This document shows, piece by piece, positions 1 through 25,813 of a DNA stretch of 64,000 bases; within the stretch, counting starts at the first letter, position 1, and each line of letters begins with the position of its first letter. Under the pieces are notes generated by a model. It was given only the letters and a program-made list of their open reading frames with translations. It was not told the DNA's origin and searched no databases. The stretch spans positions 24,243,001 to 24,307,000 of the forward strand of contig NC_092186.1 of NCBI RefSeq assembly GCF_043641665.1. Reading direction: 5' to 3'. Origin of the DNA: Enoplosus armatus. Lineage: Eukaryota > Chordata > Actinopteri > Centrarchiformes > Enoplosidae. The position numbers and the translations under genes were made by a program.

Positions 1-26
1 CTCACAGGGGTAGAAATAACACGCAC

Positions 27-201
27 CTGCAGATATGTGAAGGAGAACCTTTGTCCCCCCCGCTTTACAAACCGAGCCCGGAAGAGCGCCGCCAGCCGAC
101 TCTCCATGTGATTGGCCGACCAGCCACAATCAAAGGTGATGCGAGCAGTCATTCCCATGGCTGCTAGAGCTGCTCGTTCTTTGCCTCGTGGAACAATGTG
201 T
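27..201 (-). CDS. Unrecognised gene, coding exon 5 (last in window)
   Basis: 175 bases, acceptor TGTCCAG|ACAC, donor CAG|GTGCGT, phase 0 at the end. It encodes HIVPRGKERAALAAMGM, ITFDCGWSANHMESRLAALF and RFSFTYLQ. The dense mix of hydrophobic and charged residues suggests a folded domain that continues in exons outside the window. Confidence 0.6.
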
Positions 202-3197
202 CTGGACAGGACAGGGAGGAACATTTACTTCACTGACATGTTTTTATATGATAATCGAATTCCTAAACATATCAGCAATTTAGAATCGTGTGTGTCACTA
301 GAGACCATTAAATTGCGTGAATATATTGCTGTAATCAGTACTTTTGAAAGAAGGCATAAGCTGCTTAAGTGAGCGTGAATGTGTTAAGCAAATTTGAATT
401 TTGCTATTTGATATCTCTGTGGGCCGAATAGCTCTAGAAAAATGGAGAGGGTTGATCCTCTGAGGAGCATGAACATGCTCAGTAAATTTCATGGCATTCT
501 GACCCTTAGATGTTGATTTTTGATGTGGCAAGAGTGGAACATTTGTACTAATTGTGGCACTATAGAGGAAAGGTCCAGGAGTCGTTAAGATCTATCCTCT
601 CACGACTATGAATTTCCAAATTTCAAGAAAACCTGGCTTTTAGTTTCGCCTACAGAGAGACTACAGAGAGTTCTGACTCATGGTGGTGCTGGAGAAAGGG
701 TTAAAGGGGTCACAAAATATTACAAATCATCAAATAGAGACCATGAATATCCACACCAAAATTCATACCAATATAGTTAAAATAGTTTTCTGTGGAAACG
801 TTTTCACAGACTAGTCCCAACAAGCAATAACAACCCACTTATTCCTCACTAAGTTTATAAAAGCTTATAAAAGACAGATGGACGGGACAGATGGTCTTAC
901 CTCTCCAGCTGTGCCAGGTATTGTCCTCTGGGTAGACAGACCACATCTTTGACCACCAGCCCTGTCTTCTGTGGAGTCAGTCTCTTCCATTTGAGACGAC
1001 TAACTTTGTTTGGGGACAGCTGAAGCACCCAGTACAACACACACACACACACAGACGATGAAGTAAATAAAGACAAGTAGATTAGACATATTGATAAATC
1101 ACATTAACTACGCCCTCACACAGTTTCTCATATTGCACAAGAATCCTAACTTAGCTGCAAACATAGCAGGAAATACCTGGTTCTAGCATGGATCAAAAGA
1201 TAACATTACCACTGAAATGATTAGATGATTAATTAGTAGATCAACAGACACATTTAAATATTTAATTACTTCGATTGCTGTAAATAATTCAATTTAAAAG
1301 AAAATCCCAAAAATGTGAATAGTAGGTCCCAGCTTCTTTGAAAGCTATGAGCTTGTCTCTCTCCCAAATTATTAGAAAATGAATCACTTTGGGTTCAAAC
1401 TGAGGCTCAGATAAAATAATGACATTTTGTACACTAAAAATGGCAAATGATCTCACTTATATAGCGCTTTTCACGGTTCCCAACGTAGGGTTCAGTGTCT
1501 TGCTCAAGGACACTTCGACATGACGGGGGCAGCCAGGGATCGAACCCCCAACCGGCTCTAACCAGCTTTACCTTTCGTTCTGACCACTGCGCCACCATGC
1601 CCCCCACTAAACGAGTAATCGATTAAAAGATAAATCAATAAAACAGACAACGTAACTTTAAAAAAAAAAGGAACAAACAAAAAACACTGTTTTTGGATTC
1701 AGTCTCACTTTATGTGCTCAGTATTAGTGCACGACAAAGACTCTGGTTTGACCAATACACTAAACCTGTTAAAATTACATTTCCAATTATATTATATTAT
1801 CGAGATGCAAAGAGGCTCATTGGTTCCGGCGACCCTCTTCCAACCAGATAAAATGGTTTCAGGCTGGAAACTTGCTGATCAGGAAAGAACCAAATAAAGG
1901 CGGAGGCGGCGTACCGGGGTCATGATGGAAGGATGGTCTGACTTTATCTCCACCAGCTCACTCTCAGACCGTCTGAGAGGAGGAAACACCTGCATGGAGG
2001 GAAGGAGAGCGTGAAATGTGTTATCTTGAAAAATGTCTGCATGCTGAACTGTTTTTCATTCCTAAGCTTTCCACTTCACAGTATTACAATAAGTGTGGGG
2101 GGGGGGGGGGGGGGGGGGGGGGGTGCATTACTTACATCTTCATAGTCACTCACCTCCATTTCTATCTCAATTTCCTCCATGAATCCTGGGACAGGGGCGC
2201 AGTGCTTGGCCCCTTCCTTGGCGGGAGGCTCTGTTTTGGGCTTGGCCGGTTGCCTGGGTTGAGTCTGGACTTGCGGCTCTGGTTCCTCCTCACAGCCAGG
2301 GACCAGAGGATGCTCCAGGTGTCTCTGGGTTCAAGGAAGAGGAAGATGTTTACTGTGCATGAACACAGTGAAGCTCCATATGGAGGGAGGGCGCTGCAAG
2401 AACGGCATGGTCTCTTTACATGGATGTAAACTATTTTGCATGGGACAGTCTCAGTCTTTGTCAAGTGTAATTCTGTACTAAAACATGCTATAGAAGTTCT
2501 TTATGATTTAAAAAGGGCCAGTTCAACCGCATTTATGGCTAGTGACCCCATGAATAAAAAGGAATGTCTTCATGCGACACCTCGTCACAGGTTGTATGTG
2601 TCCCCCCCCCCCCCCGGTGTTTTAGCTGAATATGTTAGGTAACTGTTTTCTTATCGTCAATCATTCACCAAGACTTCCGCTCAAATAACAACATTCTTTC
2701 TAGATACAACAGCCGTTCACAGACCTCATTGTAGACAGTTTTCAAGTGCACAACAAACTAAATAGTACAAACACTAGCATTGTGTTCGAGTGGCAGCATA
2801 CGTTTCTCAAAAACCTGGGGAAATGTGTTAATGAGACTTTCAATAGCAGCTTTAAAAGATATCGTTGCTACAGTAACACCAGCTATCTGAGTTTTCCAGT
2901 TCCTACTGTATAGGGGGGGGGGTTTACCTGCAGAACATAGCCGTTTGGATGTTACCAAGCACAAAGGCAGTATATAGCAGTCTGAGGATCACCACAGATT
3001 TCTTTTGTCACATTCAAGCTGCCTGCCCAGCTGCCATGTTACAGAAGACAAACCTTTTCAATGCTGCGTTCTTCCTCCTCCTCCTCCTCCTCCTCCCATG
3101 TTGATGTCACCACGCAGGGCTCCTCTGAAGAGAACAGCTCCATCTCAATGTTTTCTTTGATGGCCAGCAACGCCGCCTTCCTCTCGCCCAACTTCAT
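27..3197 (-). CDS. Unrecognised acidic protein, 5' part of gene (5 coding exons, continues past left edge)
   Basis: Five coding exons join in frame on the minus strand: 3197-3054, 2324-2136, 1989-1915, 1019-901 and 201-27 (144, 189, 75, 119 and 175 bases; 234 codons). Every junction is GT-AG with matching phase. The start is the ATG at 3197-3195, reading MKLGERKAALLAIKENIEME. A run of nine Glu follows (residues 35-43), then a Pro/Glu/Lys-rich stretch, a short acidic segment (EEIEIEMEVSDYED) and a more ordered part containing LSPNKVSRLKWKRL and MTARITFDCGWSANHMESRL. The last part looks like a folded domain and faintly recalls small N-terminal domains of fish G2/M-phase E3 ligase-like proteins, but that is only an impression. 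I do not recognise the family. The protein continues past position 27 through a GTGCGT donor, so domain content is incomplete. It lies 2.6 kb downstream of hps3 on the same strand. Confidence 0.6.
202..900. other. Intron of unrecognised gene, nothing recognised
   Basis: 699 bases between coding exons 4 and 5. No repeat, RNA gene or conserved reading frame was recognised. Confidence 0.5.
901..1019 (-). CDS. Unrecognised gene, coding exon 4
   Basis: 119 bases, acceptor TTCAG|CTGTCC, donor GAG AG|GTAAGA (phase 2). It encodes LSPNKVSRLKWKRL and later VVKDVVCLPRGQYLAQLE. A short TG tract (plus-strand CA at about 1038-1052) lies upstream of the acceptor. Confidence 0.6.
1190..1330. repeat. Diverged interspersed repeat (AATYGATTA-rich family)
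   Basis: It contains GATGATTAATTAGTAGATCAACAGACA-like wording recalled from a common percomorph repeat whose copies end in GTTAGTTGCAGC. Related copies in this window are at about 20615-20965 and 56810-56945. It lies in the intron between exons 3 and 4 of the unrecognised gene. Confidence 0.4.
1450..1605 (-). repeat. tRNA-derived SINE in intron of the unrecognised gene
   Basis: Read on the minus strand this has a Pol III A-box-like TGGCGCAGTGGTC, a B-box GGTTCGATCCC, the CTTGAGCAAGACACTGAACC core common in fish repeats, and an AGCGCTATATAAGTG tail. This arrangement is typical of fish tRNA-derived SINEs. No clear target-site duplication was found. Confidence 0.7.
1915..1989 (-). CDS. Unrecognised gene, coding exon 3
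   Basis: 25 codons (VFPPLRRSESELVEIK at the start), acceptor CCATGCAG|GTG, donor CCG|GTACGC, phase 0 at both ends. The exon could be skipped without changing frame. Confidence 0.55.
2136..2324 (-). CDS. Unrecognised gene, coding exon 2 (tandem donors)
   Basis: 63 codons, acceptor CCCAG|AGACAC. Two good donors lie 18 bases apart, GAG|GTGAGT (exon end 2154) and GAT|GTAAGT (exon end 2136). Both are phase 0, so the six residues VSDYED may be optional. A plus-strand poly-G run (about 2097-2123) starts only 13 bases into the intron; in the transcript this is poly-C. Confidence 0.6.
2325..3053. other. First intron of unrecognised gene
   Basis: 729 bases. It holds a C14 run at about 2602-2615 and a G9 run at about 2915. 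Nothing else was recognised. Confidence 0.5.
3054..3197 (-). CDS. Unrecognised gene, coding exon 1
   Basis: 48 codons from the ATG, ending AAG|GTTTGT in phase 0. It carries a CTC/GAG triplet run on the plus strand at about 3070-3097 that encodes nine consecutive Glu. An AG at 3205-3206 (TTTTATCAG) just before the ATG could be an acceptor, so there may be a further 5' non-coding exon. Confidence 0.6.
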
Positions 3198-3559
3198 CCT
3201 CGCTGATAAAACTTAAACCGTTCAACCTCCTGTAATTCTTTGGGTTTTTTTTACTCTGCTTTGTTGTCCCACAATCTCCTTTTCACTTTTCCTTTACTCA
3301 AATCCTCTCTGTCCTTTTAGTGTTTTGTATTAGAATCCTGTCCCTGCTTGAGCCTTAGCTCTCCTCTGCCCTTTCCCTTTACTTTGCCTTAATTTGTTGT
3401 TAATCGCCTTGACCTCAGGCTTCTTGTCCCTCATGTTTTCATGCCTGATACTGCTTGCTATTTCCTCTCTAGTCACCCCCTCAAACAGTTGAACCTCCAG
3501 ATATTCCTTAGGTGATGGTGGCCTCCCAAATGTCTCAGCTGAGCTCTCATTACCTCAAG

Positions 3560-3640
3560 CTGACATCTATCAGAGTCTAAAGCTCTGATTGGCTCAGAGT
3601 CGTGCTCTCGGGGTGTGATTGGCTCTGTGGACTGCTCTGA
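3560..3640 (-). promoter_or_regulatory. Candidate promoter element: two CCAAT boxes
   Basis: Two copies of GATTGGCTC (CCAAT on the minus strand) lie about 35 bases apart, roughly 400 bases upstream of the ATG of the unrecognised minus-strand gene. The spacing and orientation suit a TATA-less promoter, but no transcription start can be seen. Confidence 0.25.
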
Positions 3641-4397
3641 AGCATGTAGGCCAGGCTATAGACTTTGCTAATGTCATTAATCAGCCCCTCTTCACGCGTC
3701 CTTTGTGGCTGGTTTCATCATTAACCTGATGATTGAGTCACTTTTAATTGATCACTTAACACTATCCCGAGACAAATTAACTCCAGTTACAAAATACTAG
3801 ATTATAAAATGAAAACATGCAGATTATATGAATAACCCCGAACACGATCTGCTTCAGTGTCTTTTCTAGTCAAGTAAAGGAGGACATTTCTTGAACTTTG
3901 TATTCAAACAGCTCAAAACAACATACAACATTTACTAATTGCCAAATGACTGCAGTTTGCAGAGTTCAGCAGAGACTACGCCAGTGGCCTGCTATCTAAT
4001 CACGTTTTTGCTGGGTCAAACGGAAAAGTGTTTGTTTAGAGTTGCACCTCCTTTCTCCGGTGAAAATGGTGAATTGACAAAAGCAGTACACAGTACACAA
4101 TCCATAATCAATGTCAGTCAACTGAGGCAGCGACACAAGAACCCTTTGCCTATCAGCAACTCAAACACTACCTATCCTTTAAGAACTCACAGTTCCATCC
4201 ATGTGAAGGCATGGATGAGCGGAAGAACACTTGAATTAAAAAAGTAGTCGTAGGAAGATGCGAGTACGAAAAGCCACAAAACATAGTTCGTTTTTTGGTG
4301 GACTGATCGCAGTCTGGATAAAATATATTTTTGATAGAATCAAAAATACTTGCTGCTTGAATGAATTTCCGCCCTCCTGAGAAAAAGTCTCACACTA

Positions 4398-4494
4398 CAA
4401 AGGTTTTCACTCAGCTTTGAATCCCTCGACAGATCAAAGTCAGCCTTTCTGTTTCTGTTTCATTCATACTGTCAAAGTTGAGTGAAAACCTTTG
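4398..4494. repeat. Near-perfect 23-bp inverted repeat (hairpin)
   Basis: The arm beginning CAAAGGTTTTCACTCAGC (4398-4420) is repeated in reverse complement at 4472-4494 with a single G to A difference, which in RNA is still a G-U pair. The loop is about 51 bases. It lies downstream of hps3 and abuts a TA/CA-rich microsatellite. It may be a short MITE remnant or a transcribed hairpin. Confidence 0.7.
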
Positions 4495-4673
4495 TGTATA
4501 TATACATACATATATACATATATACACATACATATGTACACATACATACACAAATATATACATACATACACATATATGCACACATATATAAACATATATA
4601 TATATATACATATATACACATACATATGTACACATACATACACAAATATATACATATATATAAACATATATAT
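4495..4673. repeat. TATA/CATA microsatellite with internal ~92-bp tandem duplication
   Basis: An alternating purine-pyrimidine tract of TATA, CATA and CACA units. A segment of about 47 bases (ATATACACATACATATGTAC and what follows) occurs at about 4516 and again at about 4608. Long reading frames here on both strands are artefacts of the repeat. Confidence 0.75.
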
Positions 4674-5327
4674 ACGCTATTTTTTTTAATGAGGTCACTT
4701 TACCTTTATTAGTTCAGCTTTGTTCTCTTTGTTCTTAGCTGTTATGCCAATTCCTTGTCTGTGTTCACATAATAATGCCATTCTGATGTGACAGCTGTGA
4801 GATTATCACACACTACAGTGAGCTACTAGTATTCATTTAGTGTGAAGTGGAGAACAAAACAACTCTAAAGCTTTCTGTTTATTGTTTTTTCATTTTTTAA
4901 CAGACCTCTGCATACATTGAATCAAAAAACGTTGAGGACAGAAATCTGGTGATGGACCCCACAGCTCTAAAGTGCTTTAAACTGCCTTCCTGCACACTGT
5001 AATAAATAAAAACTAAATGAATGCAGTAGCGAAACATTAAAGTTTTTATTCCCCCACATACACTGTGGACCACATATAGAAATGTGTCTCTGCAGCTCTG
5101 ACAGTGGGAGATAGAAACATATTTTAAAATGTTTCATTGTAAAATTTCATCACATTACGAATGACAAACACAACTCAGAAATGCAAAGCAACCACAAACT
5201 TCAAATCCAGTAAAAAAAAACAACAATTTAAAGTTAAAGTTATAGGCTGGACTGATTAGTTCCCATGGAATCTAAAACCATTTTTGATTCATGACCTGCT
5301 TGATATACTGTAGTCTGTTCTGCATAT

Positions 5328-5333
5328 TTTATT
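5328..5333 (-). terminator. Candidate hps3 polyadenylation signal AATAAA
   Basis: AATAAA on the minus strand, about 435 bases after the hps3 stop. A second AATAAA lies at 5045-5050. Neither can be confirmed from sequence alone. Confidence 0.25.
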
Positions 5334-5719
5334 CATTACTAAGTCAGCTGAGAAAAACAGAGGACACATCAACAGAGTGACATGCAGAACCTGCATGATG
5401 GTTTCAACTCTCTACTCATTTTCATTTCAAAGAACCAAACCAGCTGGATGAGAATAAACAGGATTGTTTTAGCCTGATAACAGAATGTTAGCCTGAATTA
5501 GTTAAGCCGCATTTGAAGAACGGGGGCCTGTACCAAACAAAGTCCGGGTCATGGCATGGAGATTATGTTTTGAGTGTTCCCAGGTTGAATCATCCCCAAA
5601 CACCATTGTTGAGTAAAACCACAGAGACGCCCAACTGCTCCGGTGCTGCAGTTCAAGTGGAAACAGTAGACTGCAGTTGTTCTAAGACAGATTGCCACAT
5701 TTGTCTTCATCTATTCAAG

Positions 5720-5767
5720 TATATATATATATATATATTTATATGTTTGTGTGTGTGCGTGTGTGTG

Positions 5768-5769
<2 letters not shown>
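5720..5769. repeat. TA and CA arrays at the start of the hps3 3' UTR
   Basis: The hps3 TGA stop (5770-5768) runs directly into ACACACACACGCACACAC and then a TA array at about 5720-5738 in the transcript. Confidence 0.8.
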
Positions 5770-20270
<14,501 letters not shown>

Positions 20271-20614
20271 GTTTGGTCCGCCTCAGGGAGAGAGCGTTCA
20301 GTCCGGGGTGGAAATTTGTATCGACTTGTTGACTGCTGCTTTCTCTTCTTTTGATGGTTGAGAAATCTATAAACTCCACAACCTTTCACTGCGTTTCTTG
20401 GAGGCTTCATCCAACAGGAGCACCTACCATAATACAAAGCATTTTAATTGAGTCCAATGTCCCATTAGAACATGGGATCCTTGTTAGAGCTGGACAGTTG
20501 AGAGATATCCCATCGTGATATGAGCGTCGGTGACTTGGGATTTGGGTTTCCATACAGGAAAATATTTTCTGACTTGCCTCTTGTGGTATGTAGCCGTGCA
20601 GGTAGGCTCGCTTT

Positions 20615-20965
20615 TACTTCACCATCAATTAGTCAATCGACAGAAAAGTAACCTGCAACTATTTTGATCAATTATTCATCTTTTCTGTCATTTTTTTTTT
20701 TTTTTTTTAAAGCAAAAAGCCAAATATTCTCTGGTTTCGGCTTCTCAAATGTGAGGATTTGCTGCATTTCTTTGTCATCTGAGACAACAAATTGAATACG
20801 TTTGGCTTTTGGACTGTTGGTCAGACAAAGCAAGCAAAGTGAAGACATCACTGTGGACTGGGAGAAAATGTAAAATGTAAAAGGCTTTTTTTTCCCACAA
20901 TTTTCATAGACTAAACAGTTAAATGGAGAAAATATTTGTTTTTATAGATAAAATACTTGCATCCC
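20615..20965. repeat. Interspersed repeat (AATYGATTA / TAGACTAAACRRTTAA family)
   Basis: It holds TTAGTCAATCGACAGAAAAG, GTGAAGACATCACTGTGGAC and CATAGACTAAACAGTTAA in the order seen in a common percomorph repeat. Related pieces are at 56810-56945 and about 1190-1330. It lies upstream of hps3. Confidence 0.5.
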
Positions 20966-21335
20966 TTGTGTAACATCACATGTAAAACCACCTTTTTTTT
21001 TACATGTAGTAATTCACATATGAGCAAATGTGGCGTTCAGATGTTTGCATGTAGAAAGCAGTTCCCATGAAACCTGGTCAAGTACAACGGGAACTATTTA
21101 CATTGATTCTTGAATGCCTCCCAGTTTGGTCATCGGACCGACCCCCCGAAAACCATGACTCAAAGCTTCTTCCACTGAAACCACCACACCTCACCTCGAA
21201 AATACCATCACATTCGAGGCAAATCAGTCCAAATGTAACGCAAACTAAACGCTGAGTTCAGGGTCCCCTCCATCTCCGCGCTGTGCGGTGTGTCTTTCCC
21301 TAATCGATATCACATGCCGCAGTCTTGTGAGCAGC

Positions 21336-21344
21336 AGAGGGTGT

Positions 21345-21379
<35 letters not shown>
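21336..21379. repeat. TG microsatellite upstream of hps3
   Basis: Interrupted TG array of about 40 bases next to the candidate promoter. Confidence 0.9.
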
Positions 21380-21469
21380 AATTCAATTGAAGGTTCACGT
21401 ATTTCCTCTTCGGTTTGCTCGCAGAGTCGGAGTCTTTACACGAAAGGAGCGACAGCTTGTTCGTAAAGT

Positions 21470-21680
21470 ACCTACTTTGCTGCCAGGTCTTCTTCCGTCG
21501 TCAGCTGCAGTGCTCCCCCCCCCCTCAGCAGCGGTTTCACGATTTCAAGCTGCGAAGCAGGAAGTGAACCGTCAACCACAACAACGAAGCGCCCCGCCCA
21601 CTCTCGATTTTCATTGGCTCACGCCCCTGCTCGTGTTGCGTTGGACGTTTCCGTTGGCTATCGAGCTGTCACAATCCCAC
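21470..21680 (-). promoter_or_regulatory. Candidate hps3 promoter (CCAAT, GC box, ETS-like sites)
   Basis: A GC-rich stretch holds CGCCCCGCCC (GC box) at about 21590, an ATTGGCTC (CCAAT on the minus strand), a second TTGGCT about 40 bases on, and a CTTCCTGC ETS-like site. A donor-like AAA|GTAGGT on the minus strand at about 21474 could end a 5' non-coding exon spliced toward the acceptor near 20426. No TATA box is seen. It is 1.2 kb from the ATG, so the assignment is inference. Confidence 0.35.
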
Positions 21681-21839
21681 GGCTGGATCTGCCTGTATTA
21701 TGACTTTTCTGTTGTTGTTGTTGTTTTTTTACAGACATTAGTTTCAGTAGAAGCAGAAGAAGAACTCTTTAGTACTAGTTTTGCTTTGGAAAAGCTATAA
21801 ACCATAGACTAGAATGGTACAAGCAAAACACTTGTTGTT

Positions 21840-22000
21840 ACGGTGAACAGTTGCCTATTAATACATCCAGCTGACACATTAATATTCATTTGGAGTTATG
21901 TTTATTGCCACCTGGTGAAAATCCATTATTCACTCCCCTTGCAGTTCTTTTTCGGTTTCCACCAGCTCCTGGGGAGGAATAAAATCAAGGAATTGTGTTT
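21840..22000. repeat. Dispersed repeat, copy 2 (TTTGGAGTTATGTTTATTG family)
   Basis: Partner of 14800-15010 in the same orientation. Family unknown. Confidence 0.45.
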
Positions 22001-23187
22001 TTTGTTTTTTTTATGACATGACAGTGTCAGCTATTTAAGATTTGTTTCGCCATTAGCTACTAAAATGCTTCCTGTTATTGAGTCTGGTCAGAGCTATCGA
22101 CTGAGTGAGCGCGCATGCGTGTGTGTGTGAACACAAGAGGCTGGCAGGCCAGACATTTGGAGTACCAGAGTCCAGCCTGAGAGACTGACTCAGTGGACAG
22201 GTGAGTGGATGAGGATGAGAATTCACAGAAAGTCACAGTTCTCCACTAATAAAGTCTCAGGTTGAAGGCCCACGCTCTGGCCGTTTCCAGCTATCGTAAT
22301 CCAGACCAAACCCAAGCCCAACAGGGGGGGGGGGGGGGCACCACACCACTGCCTGGCCACCAAGACCCCGGACATCACCGACCATAGCAAGGAATCCTGC
22401 ACGTCTCCTGTTATCCCCCACACCAGCTCCACTAACTCCATTGTCACCTGATGCTGCCCACCCTCCCTGCCTCCAGCTCCCCTGTCATGTGCCTCCCCCC
22501 CACCTGCACTGCTGCAACCACAACATCCACCTGAACATATGCTTAACAGTCTTTACATGTCAACCCAAGAAATTTTAGCAATTTCCTCACATGTGGTCTG
22601 TTTTTTGTTTTTTTCTTTGAATAGGTCACATTGCCAGCCTCATCCTCCACAGAAGCTCAGAGACGGACCTGGACAGCGATCAGTTTTGGTGTTTTTGGTG
22701 TCTTGATGTTTGATTTTGTTTTAGTCTTTTTTTTTTTTCTTTTTGTCATATCTCGTAATAAATTCAATTTCTGTTCGACTTGATTTGCTATATTCTTTAA
22801 TCCTACAGCATTAACAATAAACCCAACACTCATGAGACTCCTCCGAAATGAATTGTCTTTGTGGGACCCAGTGCATAATTCGTTGAGCATTCAGGTGTAT
22901 GAATTCAACCACACATTATGCATTAATGCACATGCAGCTCACAGTTTAAAAGTGAAAGGAGCGCTTCACACAGGACCAAGGAAGAGACACACTTTCCGTC
23001 CAACTGACGCAGTTACTGGAAAACACCACAGGGGGGTAGGAGTTTACGAAAAAGCAAAGGGGGGGCAGCCTATGTCGGTGCTTTATTTAAATCTCGCATG
23101 CAAATAACTGAAAGCACTTTAAAATAAATGTTAACAATATTTTATTGCTATAATTAGAAGATGGCACAGCAGAGAAAGAGTAAATAC

Positions 23188-23218
<31 letters not shown>

Positions 23219-23370
23219 ACACACACAAAATATTGCTGCTGAAGCTTGATGTGCATTTATTCCTCATTCTGCCACTACATGAGGTAAGGGGAGCCACCTA
23301 AGCACCACGTTTATCTTGTTGTTCTGTACAGAACTTGTGAATGTGATGCGGACGAAGTCAGAAGTGAAGG
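22000..23370. other. Spacer between hps3 and bcar3-type promoters
   Basis: It holds a G15 run at about 22325-22338, a C17 run followed by CA repeats at about 23188-23226, and AT-rich sequence. No exon was recognised. Confidence 0.5.
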
Positions 23371-23375
23371 CAGCA

Positions 23376-23376
<1 letters not shown>

Positions 23377-23450
<74 letters not shown>
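23377..23450. repeat. Compound (TC)n(TG)n microsatellite
   Basis: About 12 TC units run into about 24 TG units just upstream of the bcar3-type first exon. Confidence 0.95.
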
Positions 23451-23454
<4 letters not shown>

Positions 23455-23509
23455 TGACAGGTACTTCAGGGCTGTGGCTTTCTCCAGACCTCCTCAGCTG
23501 AGAGACGAG

Positions 23510-23699
23510 ACGACAGCAGCTCAGCCCGATTGTCATTCGCCGACTAAAACTTTGCAGTAACTAAGCGCAACGAGCCAAGACGAGGCTGCCACAGCCGGCG
23601 CTCTGAGCGGGGGCTCCTAACAACCAACTCAGCGCAGCTTGTCCTCAGCCAAGTGTTGCAGGGGGGTGCACGCAGCAGCCCGCTGTTGTCCGTCGCAAG
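23510..23699 (+). promoter_or_regulatory. bcar3: Candidate bcar3 promoter and non-coding first exon
   Basis: A GC- and CpG-rich stretch unlike its surroundings ends in a strong donor GCAAG|GTAAGA at 23699/23700. No open frame with a convincing ATG runs through it, so it fits a 5' non-coding exon that splices to the acceptor at 30982. The exact transcription start is not visible; the left limit is a guess. Confidence 0.5.
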
Positions 23700-25162
23700 G
23701 TAAGACTTATTCGTTCCCTTAAATGACTGACACGTCGTGATTTATGAACAATGTCTCAGGATGCAGCAGTGCTCCGACACATTTCAGATGCAGCTCACCT
23801 TCACCTGGCAGAATGCACGTTTATTACTGCGTGTTGTCACTTTGGTGCCCAGTTTAAATCAGACGGAGATCATTGAGATTGAAGTAAAAACCACTTTTGC
23901 ACTGACTTCTTGAAAAATGTTTCTGTGGAGTGCGAAATCTTTTTACTTCAAGGGCTTTCAAAAAGATGAGGGCTTTCAAAGATTGTGACTCAGCATGAAG
24001 CAGAGTTATATTGTACAGTGTGATTCTTGCATTGGGACCTACAGGGATTTAGATGAGAGAGAAATGAGCTGAAAGTGCTGCTCTTTGCTGGGGGACCCCC
24101 CCCCCCCCCCCCCTCTATGCCATGTTGGACCCTATCCACAGCTCCTTCAGAAAAACAGATGCTGCTAAGCTGTTTGTAGGTCTACAGTATGTGCAGAAAC
24201 CAGGCAGCTCCCCGGAGGAATGCCCTTACCTCAGAGCTGAGTCACGCAAATGATGCCTCCCTTCTCTGTCTCCCACCTCCTGCCTTTGAGCTGCTCACCA
24301 GGCCAAAATCTTTTCATCCCAAATACAAGTTACCTTTTTTTTTTTTTATTAGTTTCCTAAAACCTGATGTCTGGAATGACATTACAAGTCGTCTTCGCAG
24401 GCATGCTGCTGAAACAAGGGACGTTGAAGAAATGACCAAACTCCACTCAGGTTTTCACTGAAATTGCTCAAGCAAATAATAAGATGCAAGATCTCATTGC
24501 AATGCAATTTTTTAAGACGCGTGGAATGATAAGATTCCGTACAAGTGGCGACTGGTTGCAAAATGTTTCTGTGCATATCCAACATGTTATAGGGCAGCAA
24601 ATGATGCAGAAACATGTTGGCTCCCAGCTCCTGAAAATACAGATCCCAGCAGCGATGTGCATAAAACCCACTAAACCAGTTTTTTTCGGAATAAATGAAT
24701 CTTTATTATATTGATTCACAAAAAAATAGACCAATTATTGTCAGTCTAGTGCTTTAAGTAATATGAGAGTATATGGAGAAAGTAGAGGAGATGAACTTTG
24801 ACTGGGAAATGTATAATTTTATGGGGTTAAATTACACTGCTTAAGTATTTTCCTGCCTTCCCTCTGGGCTTGTTAAAGGAATACGGACACTTGCATTCAA
24901 ATACCCAATAAAGCAGGGGAAATTAGCATCCGAGAGAACATTTGAAACAGTTTGGGACCAACTTTAAATGAAATGCAACCTCCTGGAGGCAAAAAAAAAT
25001 CCAAACCAAATGAAAACTGCTGATGTTGTGGTGCAGTGTGATAATACCCCCTCTGCCTGCAGCACAGACACAGAGAAAGTCATCTAGCATTTCACACAAA
25101 TAAGATGTTTGCTGCTGTGTGGCTACTTAACTGCAAGCCCAGCCATGCTTGATATAGACCTG

Positions 25163-25197
<35 letters not shown>

Positions 25198-25767
25198 CAC
25201 AGAGAGAGGGAGATAACTTGATGAAGTCGTCAATTGCACAAACCCCTCTGGCAGTGGTGTAGTCTCAGCTCACACATGTACACGTGCACCAAACGCACAC
25301 AGCACTAACTCTTTATTAAACTTTCATTGTAGGCTAAGCGGATAGACAAAGGGGAGATGAGGACGCACTGCAGAAAAACACGGATGAGGGCAAGGAGAGG
25401 AGTTAGGAGATTGAAATCAATTTTAAAAAGAATAGAGAAATTAAAAAAAATCGGAGGTTAAGAAAGGAGAACAGGGGGAAAAAATGTGAGGACGCAAGAG
25501 GAAAGGCAGTTTGGAGGATTAGAAGAAAGGAAGATAAGCAAAGGGGAGATGTTTTTAACCAGTCCTACGATTACGTGTTGTAAAAAAAAAAAAAACAGTA
25601 GTTATTTAGTGTCTCGCCTGATCCTCACTGAGATATGCTCCTCTGTCATATTCCAGCTGCTCCTACAGTTACTGTAACCTCCAGGTAAACACACTCAGAC
25701 AGCTTCAGACATGTTCTCCAGGCAAACCACAGGGGGAAAATGATATTCTACCTCTGTCAAGTGTTTG

Positions 25768-25813
<46 letters not shown>

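Larger units (their letters stand above)
3206..5767. other. Intergenic region between hps3 and the unrecognised gene
   Basis: This holds the candidate CCAAT promoter, the 23-bp inverted repeat, the TATA/CATA microsatellite and the hps3 3' untranslated region. No protein-coding exon with family resemblance was seen on either strand. Confidence 0.5.

Noticed and set aside
1450..1605. A functional tRNA gene
   Set aside because: A- and B-box words are present, but the sequence does not close into a tRNA and has the core and tail of a SINE.
21288..21800. 170-codon open frame on the plus strand
   Set aside because: It runs through a TG array, a poly-C run and the candidate hps3 promoter, with no family resemblance.
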